This document shows, piece after piece, positions 56,811 through 64,000 of a stretch of 64,000 nucleotides of DNA. The translations under genes were made by a program, and so were the position numbers. The notes under the pieces are model-generated. The model did not search any database and had not been told where the DNA came from. It worked only from the letters and a program-made list of their open reading frames with translations. Numbering within the stretch: position 1 is the stretch's first letter; each line of letters opens with the position of its first letter. Origin of the DNA: WHSW01 sp963767285 (GTDB taxonomy: Bacteria; Actinomycetota; Thermoleophilia; Solirubrobacterales; 70-9); NCBI GenBank assembly GCA_963767285.1, contig CAVYDJ010000002.1, forward strand, positions 434,001 to 498,000, read 5' to 3'.

Positions 56811-58072
56811 GCGCCGCCGCGCTTGGTCGCGACCACGGCGCCGTGGAGGATCAGGGTGAAGACGAAGATCGAGAAGGCGCTGACCATCAGCGTCGCGCCG
56901 AACACCGCGAGGTGGTTCTCGACGTCGGCCGGGTCCCCGAGCTCGAGCCCGCGGTCGAGGTACGTCGATCACCAGCGGCAGGGTGGCTGCGACCCCGAGC
57001 GGCGAACAGCGCCGCGGCGGCGCCAACGGTGCGCGTGTAGGGGAAGCGGCGCATCCAGCGGGCCGTCGCCTCGCCCGTGTAGTCGAACAGGACCTGGGCG
57101 ATGCAGCCGAGGAAGACGCCCTGCAGGCCGATCACGGTGAAGATCAGCCCGAACAGCATCGAGTAGAGCGAGAGGGTCACCGGGCCGACCTCGACCGGTC
57201 CGAACGCCGGCGAGCGACCGTCAGCAGCAGCCCGAGCCCGAGCAGCGAGCATCCCCGGCTTCAGCGCGAAGAAGTCGGCGCCGTAGACGAACATCGCCCG
57301 CAGGTTGATCCAGGCCGCCTGCCACGGCGAGAACCAGCCGGCGCGCTTGTGGTGCGACTAGCGGCCCTCCTTGTCCTTGAGGAAGCGGACCGGGACCTCG
57401 GTCGTCCGCAGCTCCATGTGCACGGACTTGAGCACCATCTCGCGACGCGTACTCCCACGACTGCGACTGCAGGTCCATGCGCTCGAGCGCGTCGCGCGTG
57501 ATCCCCCGCATCCCGCAGTGGATGTCGGAGAACTTCGAGCCGAACAGCGCGGTTGAGGATCAAGGTCGTCACCGGGGTGCCGAGGTACTGGTGCAGCGGC
57601 GGCATCGCCCCCTTCTCGATCGAGCCCTTCCAGCGCGAGCCCATCACGTACTCGTAGCCCTCGCGGAAACTGCTCGACGAACCGCTCGAGGAGGCGGAAG
57701 TCGTACGTGCAGTCGGCAGTCGCCCATCAGCAGCCAGCGCCCGCGGACGTGGGGGAGGGCGTCGATGTAGGCGCGCCCGAGGCCGCGCTTCGGCACCCGC
57801 AGCACACGCGCGCCCTCGGCGAGCGCCAGCTCGCGGGTGCGGTCCTTGGAGCTGTCGACGATCACGATCTCGCCGTCGACGCCGGCGTCGGCGAGGCCCT
57901 GCTTGCACCAGCGCACGAACTCGACGATCGTCAGCTCCTCGTCGAGCGCCGGGATCACGATCGAGAGCTCCGGCGCCTCGACGTCGTCGGCGGGGACGAG
58001 CAGCTCGACCTCCGTCGGGCGGCCGTCGGACCCGGGTGCGAGGGCCGGGTCCGTGGTCGCCTCGGCGCTCAC
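56807..58072 (-). CDS. Membrane-anchored GT2 (dolichol-phosphate-mannose-synthase-like), frame interrupted as read
   Basis: The N-terminal domain is intact: LSIVIPALDEELTIVEFVRW, IVIVDSSKDRT, KRGLGRAYIDALPHVRGRWLLMGDC. Then, across frames, EGYEYVMGSRWKGSIEKGAMPPLHQYLGTPVTT, FSDIHCGMRGITRDALERM, EVPVRFLKDKEGR, a TAG (57360-57358) and, in the same frame, SHHKRAGWFSPWQAAWINLRAMFVYG. Four membrane helices finish the protein. It probably moves a sugar onto polyprenyl phosphate. The in-frame TAG replaces a single sense codon. Confidence 0.8.
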
Positions 58073-58785
58073 GAAGACTCCCTCTGCAGCAGCGCCTCGA
58101 GCTCGGCCAGCCCTGCGGGCGAGCCGATCTCGTAGAAGCGCTCGGTGACCTCATAGGCCGTCACGTCGCCGGCGGCGGCGAGCCGCTCGTAGACCTCGGC
58201 GAGGTCGGTCTGGGCGTGCGGTTGAATCATCTTCATCGTCGCGTCGCGGTCGAGGATCGAAAAGCCGTAGTCAATGTGGTCGAGCCCTCCGAAGCCGGGT
58301 CCGCGAGCCCCTTTTGATAGCGGGTTACGCGCCCGTCGGCGACGGCGGCGTTCGATTTGTCCCAGCGCCCCTCGTTGCGGAGCACGCACATCAGCATCAA
58401 CCGCCCGGCGTCGGCAAAGGTGCGCCAGGCGTCGGCGAGGTCGAACCGAAGGTACGAATCGCCGTACAGGACGCCGAAAGCTCGGCTCGAGCGCACCCTG
58501 GTCGGCGGCCAGCCGCAGCGCTCCCGCCGTCCCGCGCAGCTCCGAGCCCTCGTCGACGTAGGCGACGTCCAGCCCCCAGCGCGAGCCGTCGCCGACGAAC
58601 TCGCGGATCGCCTCGCCGAGGTGGCCGACGCAGAGCACGGCGCTCTCGACCCCGGCCCCGGCCAGCCACTCGAGCTGGTGGTCGGCGAACGGGCGGCCGG
58701 CGACCGGCAGCAGGTACTTCGGGGTGGTGGCGGTGAGCTCGCCCATCCGCGTCGCCCGGCCGCCCGCGAGGATCGCGACCTGCAT
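58069..58785 (-). CDS. hddC: D-glycero-D-manno-heptose 1-phosphate guanylyltransferase-like (HddC), frame interrupted as read
   Basis: The N-terminus MQVAILAGGRATRMGELTATTPKYLLPVAGRPF is the nucleotidyltransferase signature; GDSYLRFDLADAWRTF, MCVLRNEGRWDKSNAAV and DYGFSILDRDATMKMI follow in shifted frames near 58.30 and 58.49 kb. It would couple GTP to heptose-1-phosphate to form GDP-heptose. The start shares bases with the hddA stop (TGATG) and the stop overlaps the GT2 start (GTGA). Confidence 0.85.
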   Translation of the reverse strand: MQVAILAGGRATRMGELTATTPKYLLPVAGRPFADHQLEWLAGAGVESAVLCVGHLGEAIREFVGDGSRWGLDVAYVDEGSELRGTAGALRLAADQGALEPSFRRPVRRFVPSVRPRRRLAHLCRRRAVDADVRAPQRGALGQIERRRRRRARNPLSKGARGPGFGGLDHIDYGFSILDRDATMKMIQPHAQTDLAEVYERLAAAGDVTAYEVTERFYEIGSPAGLAELEALLQRESS

Positions 58786-59770
58786 CAGCTCCGCGGACGA
58801 GGACGACCGAGCCGTCGAGGTCGAACCCGAACCGCGTCTCGGTCAGGCCCGCGTCGAGCATCGCCTCGCGCACGCTGCGCGGGTCGTCGGCGTAGAAGAG
58901 CAGGAAGCCGCCGCGCGCCCGCCCCGACCAGCTTGCCGCCGACGGCCCCGGCGTCGATTCCGACCTGGTACCAGCGGTCGATCGCCTCGTTGGAGATTCC
59001 CGCGGAGCGCTTGCGCTTGCGCTCCCAGTGCTCGCTGCATCAGCTCCCCGAACCCGCGGCGCGTTGCCTCCCTCGAGCTCACGCTTGATCTCGAGCCCGA
59101 GCTCCTTGGTGCGGTCGAGGTTGTCCAGCATCTCCGTGTCGCCGGCGGTCGACCGCTTGTCCTGATCGGAGAGCGCCTCGCCCGCCGAGCGCGCGTAGCC
59201 GGTGAAGAAGAGCAGCAGGTGCTCCTCGAGGTCGTGCAGCGTCTTCTGGTCGATCGCCAGCGGGCTGACCGAGACCTTGCCGTCGGGCGCGAACTCGAAG
59301 CAGGTCAGGCCGCCGAACGCGGCGATGTACTGGTCCTGCTTGCCGACCGGCTCGCCGAGCACCTCGATCTCGATGTGCGCGGCCTCCTCGGCCAGCGCCA
59401 CGGCCGTCACGTGCTCGCGCTTGAGCGCGTAGACGGTGCGCAGCAGGCCGACCGTGAACGTCCCGGACGAGCCGAGCCCGGTGCTCGAGGGGATGTCGGC
59501 CATCGAGACCAGCTCGAGCCCCGGCTCGACGGCGTGGCGCTCGAGCACCGCGCGGACGATCCGGTGCTCGATCTCCGACACCGACGTGCGGCGCTCGAGC
59601 TCGGAGTACTTGATCAGGTAGTCGTCGGTGAAGGTGCGGTTGATGCCGACGTACATGTACTTGCTGATCGCCGCCGAGATCACGAAGCCGCCCCGCCGCT
59701 CGTAGTAGCTCGGCAGGTCGGTTCCACCGCCACCGATGGAGATTCGCAGTGGCGTGCGGGTGATCAGCAT
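58785..59770 (-). CDS. hddA: D-glycero-D-manno-heptose 7-phosphate kinase-like GHMP kinase (HddA), 3' part frameshifted
   Basis: The first 240 residues are intact: LITRTPLRISIGGGGTDLPSYY, MADIPSSTGLGSSGTFTVGLL (the GHMP ATP loop), GKQDQYIAAFGGLTCFEF and LLLFFTGYARSAGEAL. These match the HddA/fucokinase-type sugar kinases that phosphorylate C1. The C-terminal GGFLLFYADDPRSVREAMLDAGL appears in another frame after indels between 58.92 and 59.07 kb. TATCCT lies 18 bases before the ATG, a likely -10 for the operon. Confidence 0.87.
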
Positions 59771-59807
59771 GGGCGGGAGCGGCGGCCGAGGATAGGGGCT
59801 CGACCGC

Positions 59808-60554
59808 TCACGCGGACCGGCGGCGCAGGCCGACGAGCACCCACTCATAGCCTTCATCGAGGACCTGCTTCGCCTCGACTTCGCCCGCGAGCGCAAGCTG
59901 CTCGTCCGGGTGGAAGCGCTGCTCACGGTTCCAGATCACGAAGCGCCCGTCCTCGATCCGGAAGTTCCAGTCGTGAAGGCTCCCGTAGCTCTCGGTCTCG
60001 GCCTCGTCGATCGTGTGCTTCAACACGACCCAGCCGCCCGGGCGCACCGTGCGGAGCATCTGCTCCAGCCCCGCCATCGGGTTCGCGCTGTGGTCGAGGG
60101 CGTTCTGGCAGTAGACGACGTCGAAGCGGGCGTCGCCGAGCACGTCGGCCACCGCCTCGGCCGGGCAGGCGCGGGTCCGGGTGGCCGGCTCGATCCCATG
60201 CTTGGCGAGCAGGGCGTCGTACTCGGCGGCGAGGGGGTCCACCGCGACCAGCTCGACCTCCACCCCGGGGAGGCGCCTGCCGACCAGCGAAAGCGGCCCG
60301 GCGCCGACGTCGAGGACGGAGACCCGCGCCCGCCGGCCGGGCAAGAAGCGCCAGGGCCGGCGTGCCCGCGCCGGCAGGTACCGCCGCGGCACGATCACGC
60401 GCGCGTCCGGGTCCGTCTTGCGCCGGTAGTCGTCCGGCCAGTTGAACCCCTTCGTCATCAGCCAGTGGTCCCAGAAGGCGACCTCGTCGGCCCAGCCGTC
60501 CGCCCGCTCCGCGCGCACCCTGGCGACGGGGTCATCGCCCTCGCGATCCTCCAT
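59808..60554 (-). CDS. SAM-dependent methyltransferase
   Basis: 248 residues. SVLDVGAGPLSLVGRRL is motif I, VELVAVDPLAAEYDALL the acidic strand end, DVVYCQNALDHSANPM motif II and VRPGGWVVLKHTIDEAE motif III. YGSLHDWNFRIEDGRFVIWNR is distinctive and also seen in glycan-locus methyltransferases. It begins three bases after the ABC-transporter ATPase gene and precedes hddA by 37 bases. Confidence 0.83.
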   Translation of the reverse strand: MEDREGDDPVARVRAERADGWADEVAFWDHWLMTKGFNWPDDYRRKTDPDARVIVPRRYLPARARRPWRFLPGRRARVSVLDVGAGPLSLVGRRLPGVEVELVAVDPLAAEYDALLAKHGIEPATRTRACPAEAVADVLGDARFDVVYCQNALDHSANPMAGLEQMLRTVRPGGWVVLKHTIDEAETESYGSLHDWNFRIEDGRFVIWNREQRFHPDEQLALAGEVEAKQVLDEGYEWVLVGLRRRSA

Positions 60555-60557
60555 GCC

Positions 60558-61323
60558 TCAGTGCTCGAGCACGAGGCCGAGGAACTGGCGGGTGCGTTCC
60601 TGCTTCGGGCTGTCGAGCACCTCCGCGGGCGTGCCCTGCTCGACGATCACGCCGTGGTCCATGAACACGACGCGGGTGCCGACCTCGCGCGCAAAGCCGA
60701 TCTCGTGGGTGACGACGATCATCGTCATTCCCTCGGCGGCGAGCTCGCGCATCACGTCGAGCACCTCCTTGACCAGCTCCGGGTCGAGCGCCGAGGTGAC
60801 CTCGTCGAACAGCATGATGGTGGGGTCCATCGCCAGCGCGCGGGCGATCGCGACCCGTTGCTGCTGGCCGCCCGAGAGGCGCTCGGGGTACTCGTCCTCC
60901 TTCTCGGAGAGCCCGACCCGCGCGAGGAGGGACCGCGCCTTTGTCGGTCGCCTCCGCCCGCGAGCGGTCCAGGACCTTCTCCTGGGCGAGGCGAACGTTG
61001 TCGAGCGCCGACTTGTGAGGAAACAGGTTGAACTGCTGGAACACGATCCCGACGCGCTCGCGGACGTAGTCGACCCCGTAGGCCGGGTCGTCCCCGGTGA
61101 TCTCGTGGTCGTTGATCAGGATCCGCCCGCCCTCGGGCGGCTCGAGCAGGTTGATGCAGCGCAGCAGCGTCGATTTGCCCGAGCCGCTCGGACCGAGCAC
61201 GCAGACGACTTCGCCGCGCTTGACGTCGAGGTCGATCCCGCGCAGGACCTCGAGCTTGCCGAAGCGCTTCTGGACCCCCTCGAGCTCGAGGAGCGGGCCG
61301 CCGCTCGGTGCCTCGGTGCTCAC
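60558..61323 (-). CDS. Polar amino-acid ABC transporter ATPase (GlnQ-like), one frameshift as read
   Basis: Walker A is GPSGSGKST (about 45-53), the Q-loop FQQFNLFPHKSALDNV, the signature SGGQQQRVAIARALAMDP and Walker B MLFDEVTSALDPE, with the H-loop VVTHEIGFA. An extra base near 60938 separates EATDK from ARSLLARVGLSEKED. The conserved protein continues on both sides, so the gene is probably intact in the organism. The start overlaps the permease stop by four bases. Confidence 0.9.
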
Positions 61324-62138
61324 ACCGTCACCCCGCCGCCGCCGGAAAACGCCGGGTCGGCCGGCACGACCTCGTTGTCACCGTCTCCGCCGCCCCGTCC
61401 CACCTTCCGTTTCTCGCGGGCGATCAGCCAGTCGACCAGCCGGGCGAGCGGGATCGTCACGATCAGGAACAGGATCGCGCCGAACATCAGGCCGGACCCG
61501 TTGAAGGTCTCCGACTGGATGTCGCGGCCGGCCTGGACGACGTCGAGCGCGCCGAGCACGCTGACCAGCGACGTGTCCTTCATCAGCGCGATGAAGTCGT
61601 TGAGCAGCGGCGGGATCACGCGGCGCACGGCCTGCGGCACGATGACGAACCGCATCGCCTGCCCGTGGCTCATCCCCAGCGACCTGGCCGCCTCCATCTG
61701 GCCTCCGGCCACAGACTCGATTCCGGCCCGGTAGACCTCGGCCATGTACGCGCCGTAGGTGAGCGTCAGGCCGAAGACCCCGTACCAGAACGGCGAGGTC
61801 TCCCCGAGCCAGTTCGGCGTCGCCAGCCACTTCGGCAGCACCTCCCCGCCGATTGGGGCACCGAAGACCGAGATCCCCGAGACCAGCAGCAGCACGAGCA
61901 GCAGCGGGATGCCGCGGAAGACGTCGATGTAGGCGATCGTCAGCCAGCGGACCGGCGCCAGCGCGCGGCCGGGCAGCTGCCGCAGGACGGCGAGGATCAG
62001 CCCCCAGGTCAGCGACAGGATCCCGGCCAGGATCGAGAGCTTCAGGGTCAGCCAGAAGCCCTCCAGGAGCAACTCAAAGTGGCCGTCCTGAAAGACGACG
62101 TTCTTGAAGTCGAAGTAGTAGTTGACGATGTAGTCCAT
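61320..62138 (-). CDS. Polar amino-acid ABC transporter permease (HisM/GlnP-like)
   Basis: 272 residues with about five membrane helices. The N-terminal GFWLTLKLSILAGILSLTWG is the start of the His/Glu/Gln/Arg permease domain, and the ATPase-contact (EAA) loop is AARSLGMSHGQAMRFVIVPQAVRRVIPP. RGIPLLLVLLLVSG is the family's second helix block. It lies between the binding-protein and ATPase genes of one importer. Confidence 0.93.
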   Translation of the reverse strand: MDYIVNYYFDFKNVVFQDGHFELLLEGFWLTLKLSILAGILSLTWGLILAVLRQLPGRALAPVRWLTIAYIDVFRGIPLLLVLLLVSGISVFGAPIGGEVLPKWLATPNWLGETSPFWYGVFGLTLTYGAYMAEVYRAGIESVAGGQMEAARSLGMSHGQAMRFVIVPQAVRRVIPPLLNDFIALMKDTSLVSVLGALDVVQAGRDIQSETFNGSGLMFGAILFLIVTIPLARLVDWLIAREKRKVGRGGGDGDNEVVPADPAFSGGGGVTV

Positions 62139-62182
62139 GGCGCTCCTTTGGCCGAGATCAGGCGGAGGCTATCCCGCAAACA

Positions 62183-62208
62183 GAAGGGGCGCCCATTGGC
62201 GCCCCTTC
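62183..62208 (-). terminator. Intercistronic stem-loop between binding-protein and permease genes
   Basis: GAAGGGGCGCC and GGCGCCCCTTC form an 11-base-pair perfect stem with a four-base loop. It lies in the 98-base gap between the binding-protein stop and the permease start, with only a weak T-run behind it on the minus strand. Such elements lower transport-subunit expression relative to the binding protein, by partial termination or by protecting the upstream mRNA end. Confidence 0.75.
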
Positions 62209-62236
62209 GCGAATTCGCTCTGCTGCCTGACCGAGA

Positions 62237-63097
62237 TCAGGGGTTCTGGGTCGTCCCGTTGAGGACCGAGTCCGGCGCCTCGGCGCCGCCCAGGTACTTG
62301 TCGTAGAGGCCCTGGATGGTGCCGTCGTCCTTCATCTCCTGCAGCGCCCCGTTGAACGCCTCGAGCAGCTCCGGGTTGTCCTTCGAGATCGCGGCCCCGT
62401 AGAGCTCGGCGGTCGGAATCGTGGCCGCGATTTCGACGGGCTGGCCCTTGTCGACCGCGTCGACAGCGACCGGCTCGTCGATGATCGCGGCGTCGACCTG
62501 TCCGGTGACGACCGCGGCGATCGCGTCCGGGCCCTCGGGAAGGCCGCGGACCTCGGCGGCGTCGGTCTCCTCGTTGGCGTACACCTCGCCGGTGGTCGCG
62601 TCCTGGGCGGCGACAGTCAGCCCGGCCAGGTCCTCGGGGCTCGTGATGTCCGAGCCCTCGGGGACGACCAGCGCCTGCTGGGCCTCGTAGTACGGGTCGG
62701 AGAAGTTGACCGTCTTCTGGCGGCCCGGGGTGATCGTCGCCGCGGCGATCGCGACGTCGAACTGCCCCGCTGCCGTGTCGCGGAAGATCGTGTCGAACGA
62801 GGTGTCCTGGAACTCCGGCGTCAGCCCGAGTCGCTCGCTGACCTCCTTCCCGACGTCGACGTCGACGCCGCTGAAGTCGGCGTCCTGAGGCGTGCCGATC
62901 TCGAACGGCGGGTACGGCGCATCGACGGCAATCAGCAGCGTGCCGTCGGAGATCGTCGTGAAGTCGCCGCTCGCGGTCGTCTCGGTCGAGCCGGATTCGC
63001 TGGTCGTCTCGTCGTCGTCACCGCATCCTGCCGCGACCAGCCCGCAGGCGAGCAGCGCCAAGAGCGAGATCAGTAGCCAAGGTCGAGTTCCTCTCAT
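62237..63097 (-). CDS. Polar amino-acid ABC transporter substrate-binding lipoprotein
   Basis: 286 residues. The lipoprotein signal ends LVAAGC (C25), followed by an acidic Thr/Ser/Glu linker. The binding domain is SBP_bac_3: LLIAVDAPYPPFEIG, FSGVDVDVGKEVSERLG, FDVAIAAATITPGRQKTVNFSDPYY and AAIIDEPVAVDAVDK. The substrate is a polar amino acid; which one cannot be told. It is the first gene of the transporter operon. Confidence 0.94.
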   Translation of the reverse strand: MRGTRPWLLISLLALLACGLVAAGCGDDDETTSESGSTETTASGDFTTISDGTLLIAVDAPYPPFEIGTPQDADFSGVDVDVGKEVSERLGLTPEFQDTSFDTIFRDTAAGQFDVAIAAATITPGRQKTVNFSDPYYEAQQALVVPEGSDITSPEDLAGLTVAAQDATTGEVYANEETDAAEVRGLPEGPDAIAAVVTGQVDAAIIDEPVAVDAVDKGQPVEIAATIPTAELYGAAISKDNPELLEAFNGALQEMKDDGTIQGLYDKYLGGAEAPDSVLNGTTQNP

Positions 63098-63113
63098 CAG
63101 GCAAGTGCCCCTT

Positions 63114-63743
63114 TCATCCCGTGTTCTGAGTGTGGGGCGGAAAATACACGCCGATCGCCACGCCCTCCTGCTCGGCGCGCTCGAACCGCAGCCCGAACTC
63201 GTCCTCCCAGCGGTCGAGCACCCAGCGTTCGCCGGCGCGGCCGGCGTCGTCGCAGATCACTGTGGCCTCGGGCGCGAGTCGTCCGGCGAGCGCCGGCAGC
63301 GCCGGATAGCGGCTGCGCTCGATCGCCGGCTCGCCCGCCGGCGGGCCGTCGACCAGCAGCAGCTCGACGCCCGCCTCGGGGAGCTGCCGCAGGGCCCACG
63401 CCGCGTACCACAGGCAGCCGGGCTGGGCCAGAGGGTGGCGATCCAGCGGCGCCTCGATCACCGTCGCGATCTCCGCCAATCCCTCGGCGGCAAGCTGGGC
63501 CCGGCAGAGCTGCGCCCACGCCGGATCGTGCTCGAGGCTGTGCAGCTCCCCGCCGCCGAGCTCGCGCAGCGCCCGCGCGATCACCACGCTGCTGCGCCCG
63601 CACCCGCACTCGACGACGTGGCGCGGGCCGGGCTCGAGCGCTGCGAGCACGGCCTCGAGCGCACCATCGTCGAGCGACCAATCGTCGCTGCGCAGCGGTG
63701 GCCCGCTTGCGAGCAGTCGGTTCAGGCGTGCGGTCTCGGACAC
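63114..63743 (-). CDS. Class I methyltransferase-fold protein
   Basis: 209 residues from a GTG with AAAGGA seven bases upstream. HVVECGCGRSSVVIARAL is motif I with ECGCG in place of DxGxG; ELHSLEHDPAWAQLCR is the acidic strand end, and VELLLVDGPPAGEPAIERSRYPAL resembles O-methyltransferase/FkbM-like families. ATVICDDAGRAGERWVL follows. It precedes the binding-protein gene by 16 bases and may be cotranscribed. The acceptor is unknown. Confidence 0.72.
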   Translation of the reverse strand: MSETARLNRLLASGPPLRSDDWSLDDGALEAVLAALEPGPRHVVECGCGRSSVVIARALRELGGGELHSLEHDPAWAQLCRAQLAAEGLAEIATVIEAPLDRHPLAQPGCLWYAAWALRQLPEAGVELLLVDGPPAGEPAIERSRYPALPALAGRLAPEATVICDDAGRAGERWVLDRWEDEFGLRFERAEQEGVAIGVYFPPHTQNTG

Positions 63744-63764
63744 CTCACTATCCTTTCTATAGCG

Positions 63765-64000
63765 ATGGTGGAGCCGACGCTCAACCGGCCCTGCGGGGGC
63801 CGCTACGGCAACCTGATCGAGGCCGTCGGCAACACGCCGCTCGTCGAGCTCCCGCGCCTCTCGCCGAAGCCCGGCGTGCGCATCTTCGCCAAGCTCGAGG
63901 GCCGCAACCCGACCGGCTCGGTCAAGGACCGGGTCGCGAAGGCGATGATGGAGGCCGCCGAGGCCGAGGGGGCGATCGCGCCCGGCCAGACGGTGCTCGA
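63765..64000 (+). CDS. cysM: CysM-like cysteine synthase, N-terminal part (cut by window edge)
   Basis: The visible 78 residues read NLIEAVGNTPLVELPRLSPKPG, FAKLEGRNPTGSVKDRVAKAMME and GAIAPGQTVL. K54 (TGSVKD) is the PLP lysine. The KLEGRNPTGSVKDR segment and LSPKPGVR are closest to mycobacterial CysM, the O-phosphoserine sulfhydrylase that takes sulfur from CysO thiocarboxylate, as I recall it. The start is ATG at 63765, 21 bases from the divergent methyltransferase start. It would pair with the rhodanese-E1/CysO genes at 29.5-30.9 kb. Confidence 0.88.
   Translation, partial: MVEPTLNRPCGGRYGNLIEAVGNTPLVELPRLSPKPGVRIFAKLEGRNPTGSVKDRVAKAMMEAAEAEGAIAPGQTVL

Noticed and set aside
43850..59100. 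Interpretation of the glycan locus as a decaying pseudogene island
   Set aside because: Codon bias, conserved motifs and gene-overlap junctions persist on both sides of the breaks, and neighbouring unrelated genes are affected alike, which favours sequence error.

Overview
The window is very GC-rich and gene-dense, with mostly short intergenic gaps and many GTG/TTG starts. Gene content points to a Gram-positive-type actinobacterium, most likely Actinomycetota class Thermoleophilia (Solirubrobacterales/Gaiellales relatives). That placement is an inference from a WS/DGAT acyltransferase, an Actinobacteria-type SUF system, CysO/CysM-type sulfur transfer, HtpX, and many apparently leaderless genes; no rRNA or taxonomic marker is present.

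Layout. (1) 0-12.4 kb: housekeeping and envelope genes. These are a WS/DGAT acyltransferase, an M28/glutaminyl-cyclase-like lipoprotein, IspH, a CDF metal exporter, a GNAT protein, a thioredoxin-fold protein without its cysteines, a CADD/PqqC-like haem-oxygenase-fold protein, a secreted trypsin-like protease, a secreted AlkP-superfamily phosphodiesterase, and a ZIP transporter divergent from a Fur/Zur regulator around a perfect 19-bp palindrome. (2) 12.5-22.9 kb: Fe-S assembly genes in three minus-strand blocks (Rieske-sufB-sufD; sufU; Rrf2-sufC-sufS-MBL-like), interleaved with plus-strand secreted-protein genes, a PhyH oxygenase and a GH39-like hydrolase. (3) 22.9-31 kb: a methyltransferase, a large secreted protein of unknown function, a NarL-type two-component system, HtpX, a GT2 that seems to start at ATC, and a rhodanese-E1/CysO thiocarboxylate pair. 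(4) 31-53 kb: a polysaccharide locus with four tandem secreted GH39-like hydrolases, an O-antigen-ligase-like protein, a polyprenyl-phosphate sugar-1-phosphate transferase, two two-domain glycosyltransferases, an ABC exporter pair (Wzm/Wzt), several methyltransferases and a deacetylase-like protein. (5) 53-60 kb: a minus-strand operon for GDP-D-glycero-D-manno-heptose (HddA, HddC, GmhA, GmhB) with an epimerase, a GT2, methyltransferases and a nearby transaldolase. (6) 60-64 kb: a polar amino-acid ABC importer, a methyltransferase and the start of a CysM-like gene.

Together, regions 4 and 5 look like one surface-glycan system: heptose donor synthesis, lipid-linked assembly, ABC export or ligation, methyl and acyl tailoring, and secreted hydrolases that may trim the product. 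Roughly 43.8-61 kb carries many single-base indels and two in-frame TAG codons in otherwise well-conserved genes. Start/stop overlaps survive, so I read this as local sequence or assembly error rather than decay; coordinates there are for reconstructed genes. Many genes show TANNNT followed by 6-8 nt and then ATG, the signature of leaderless transcription.
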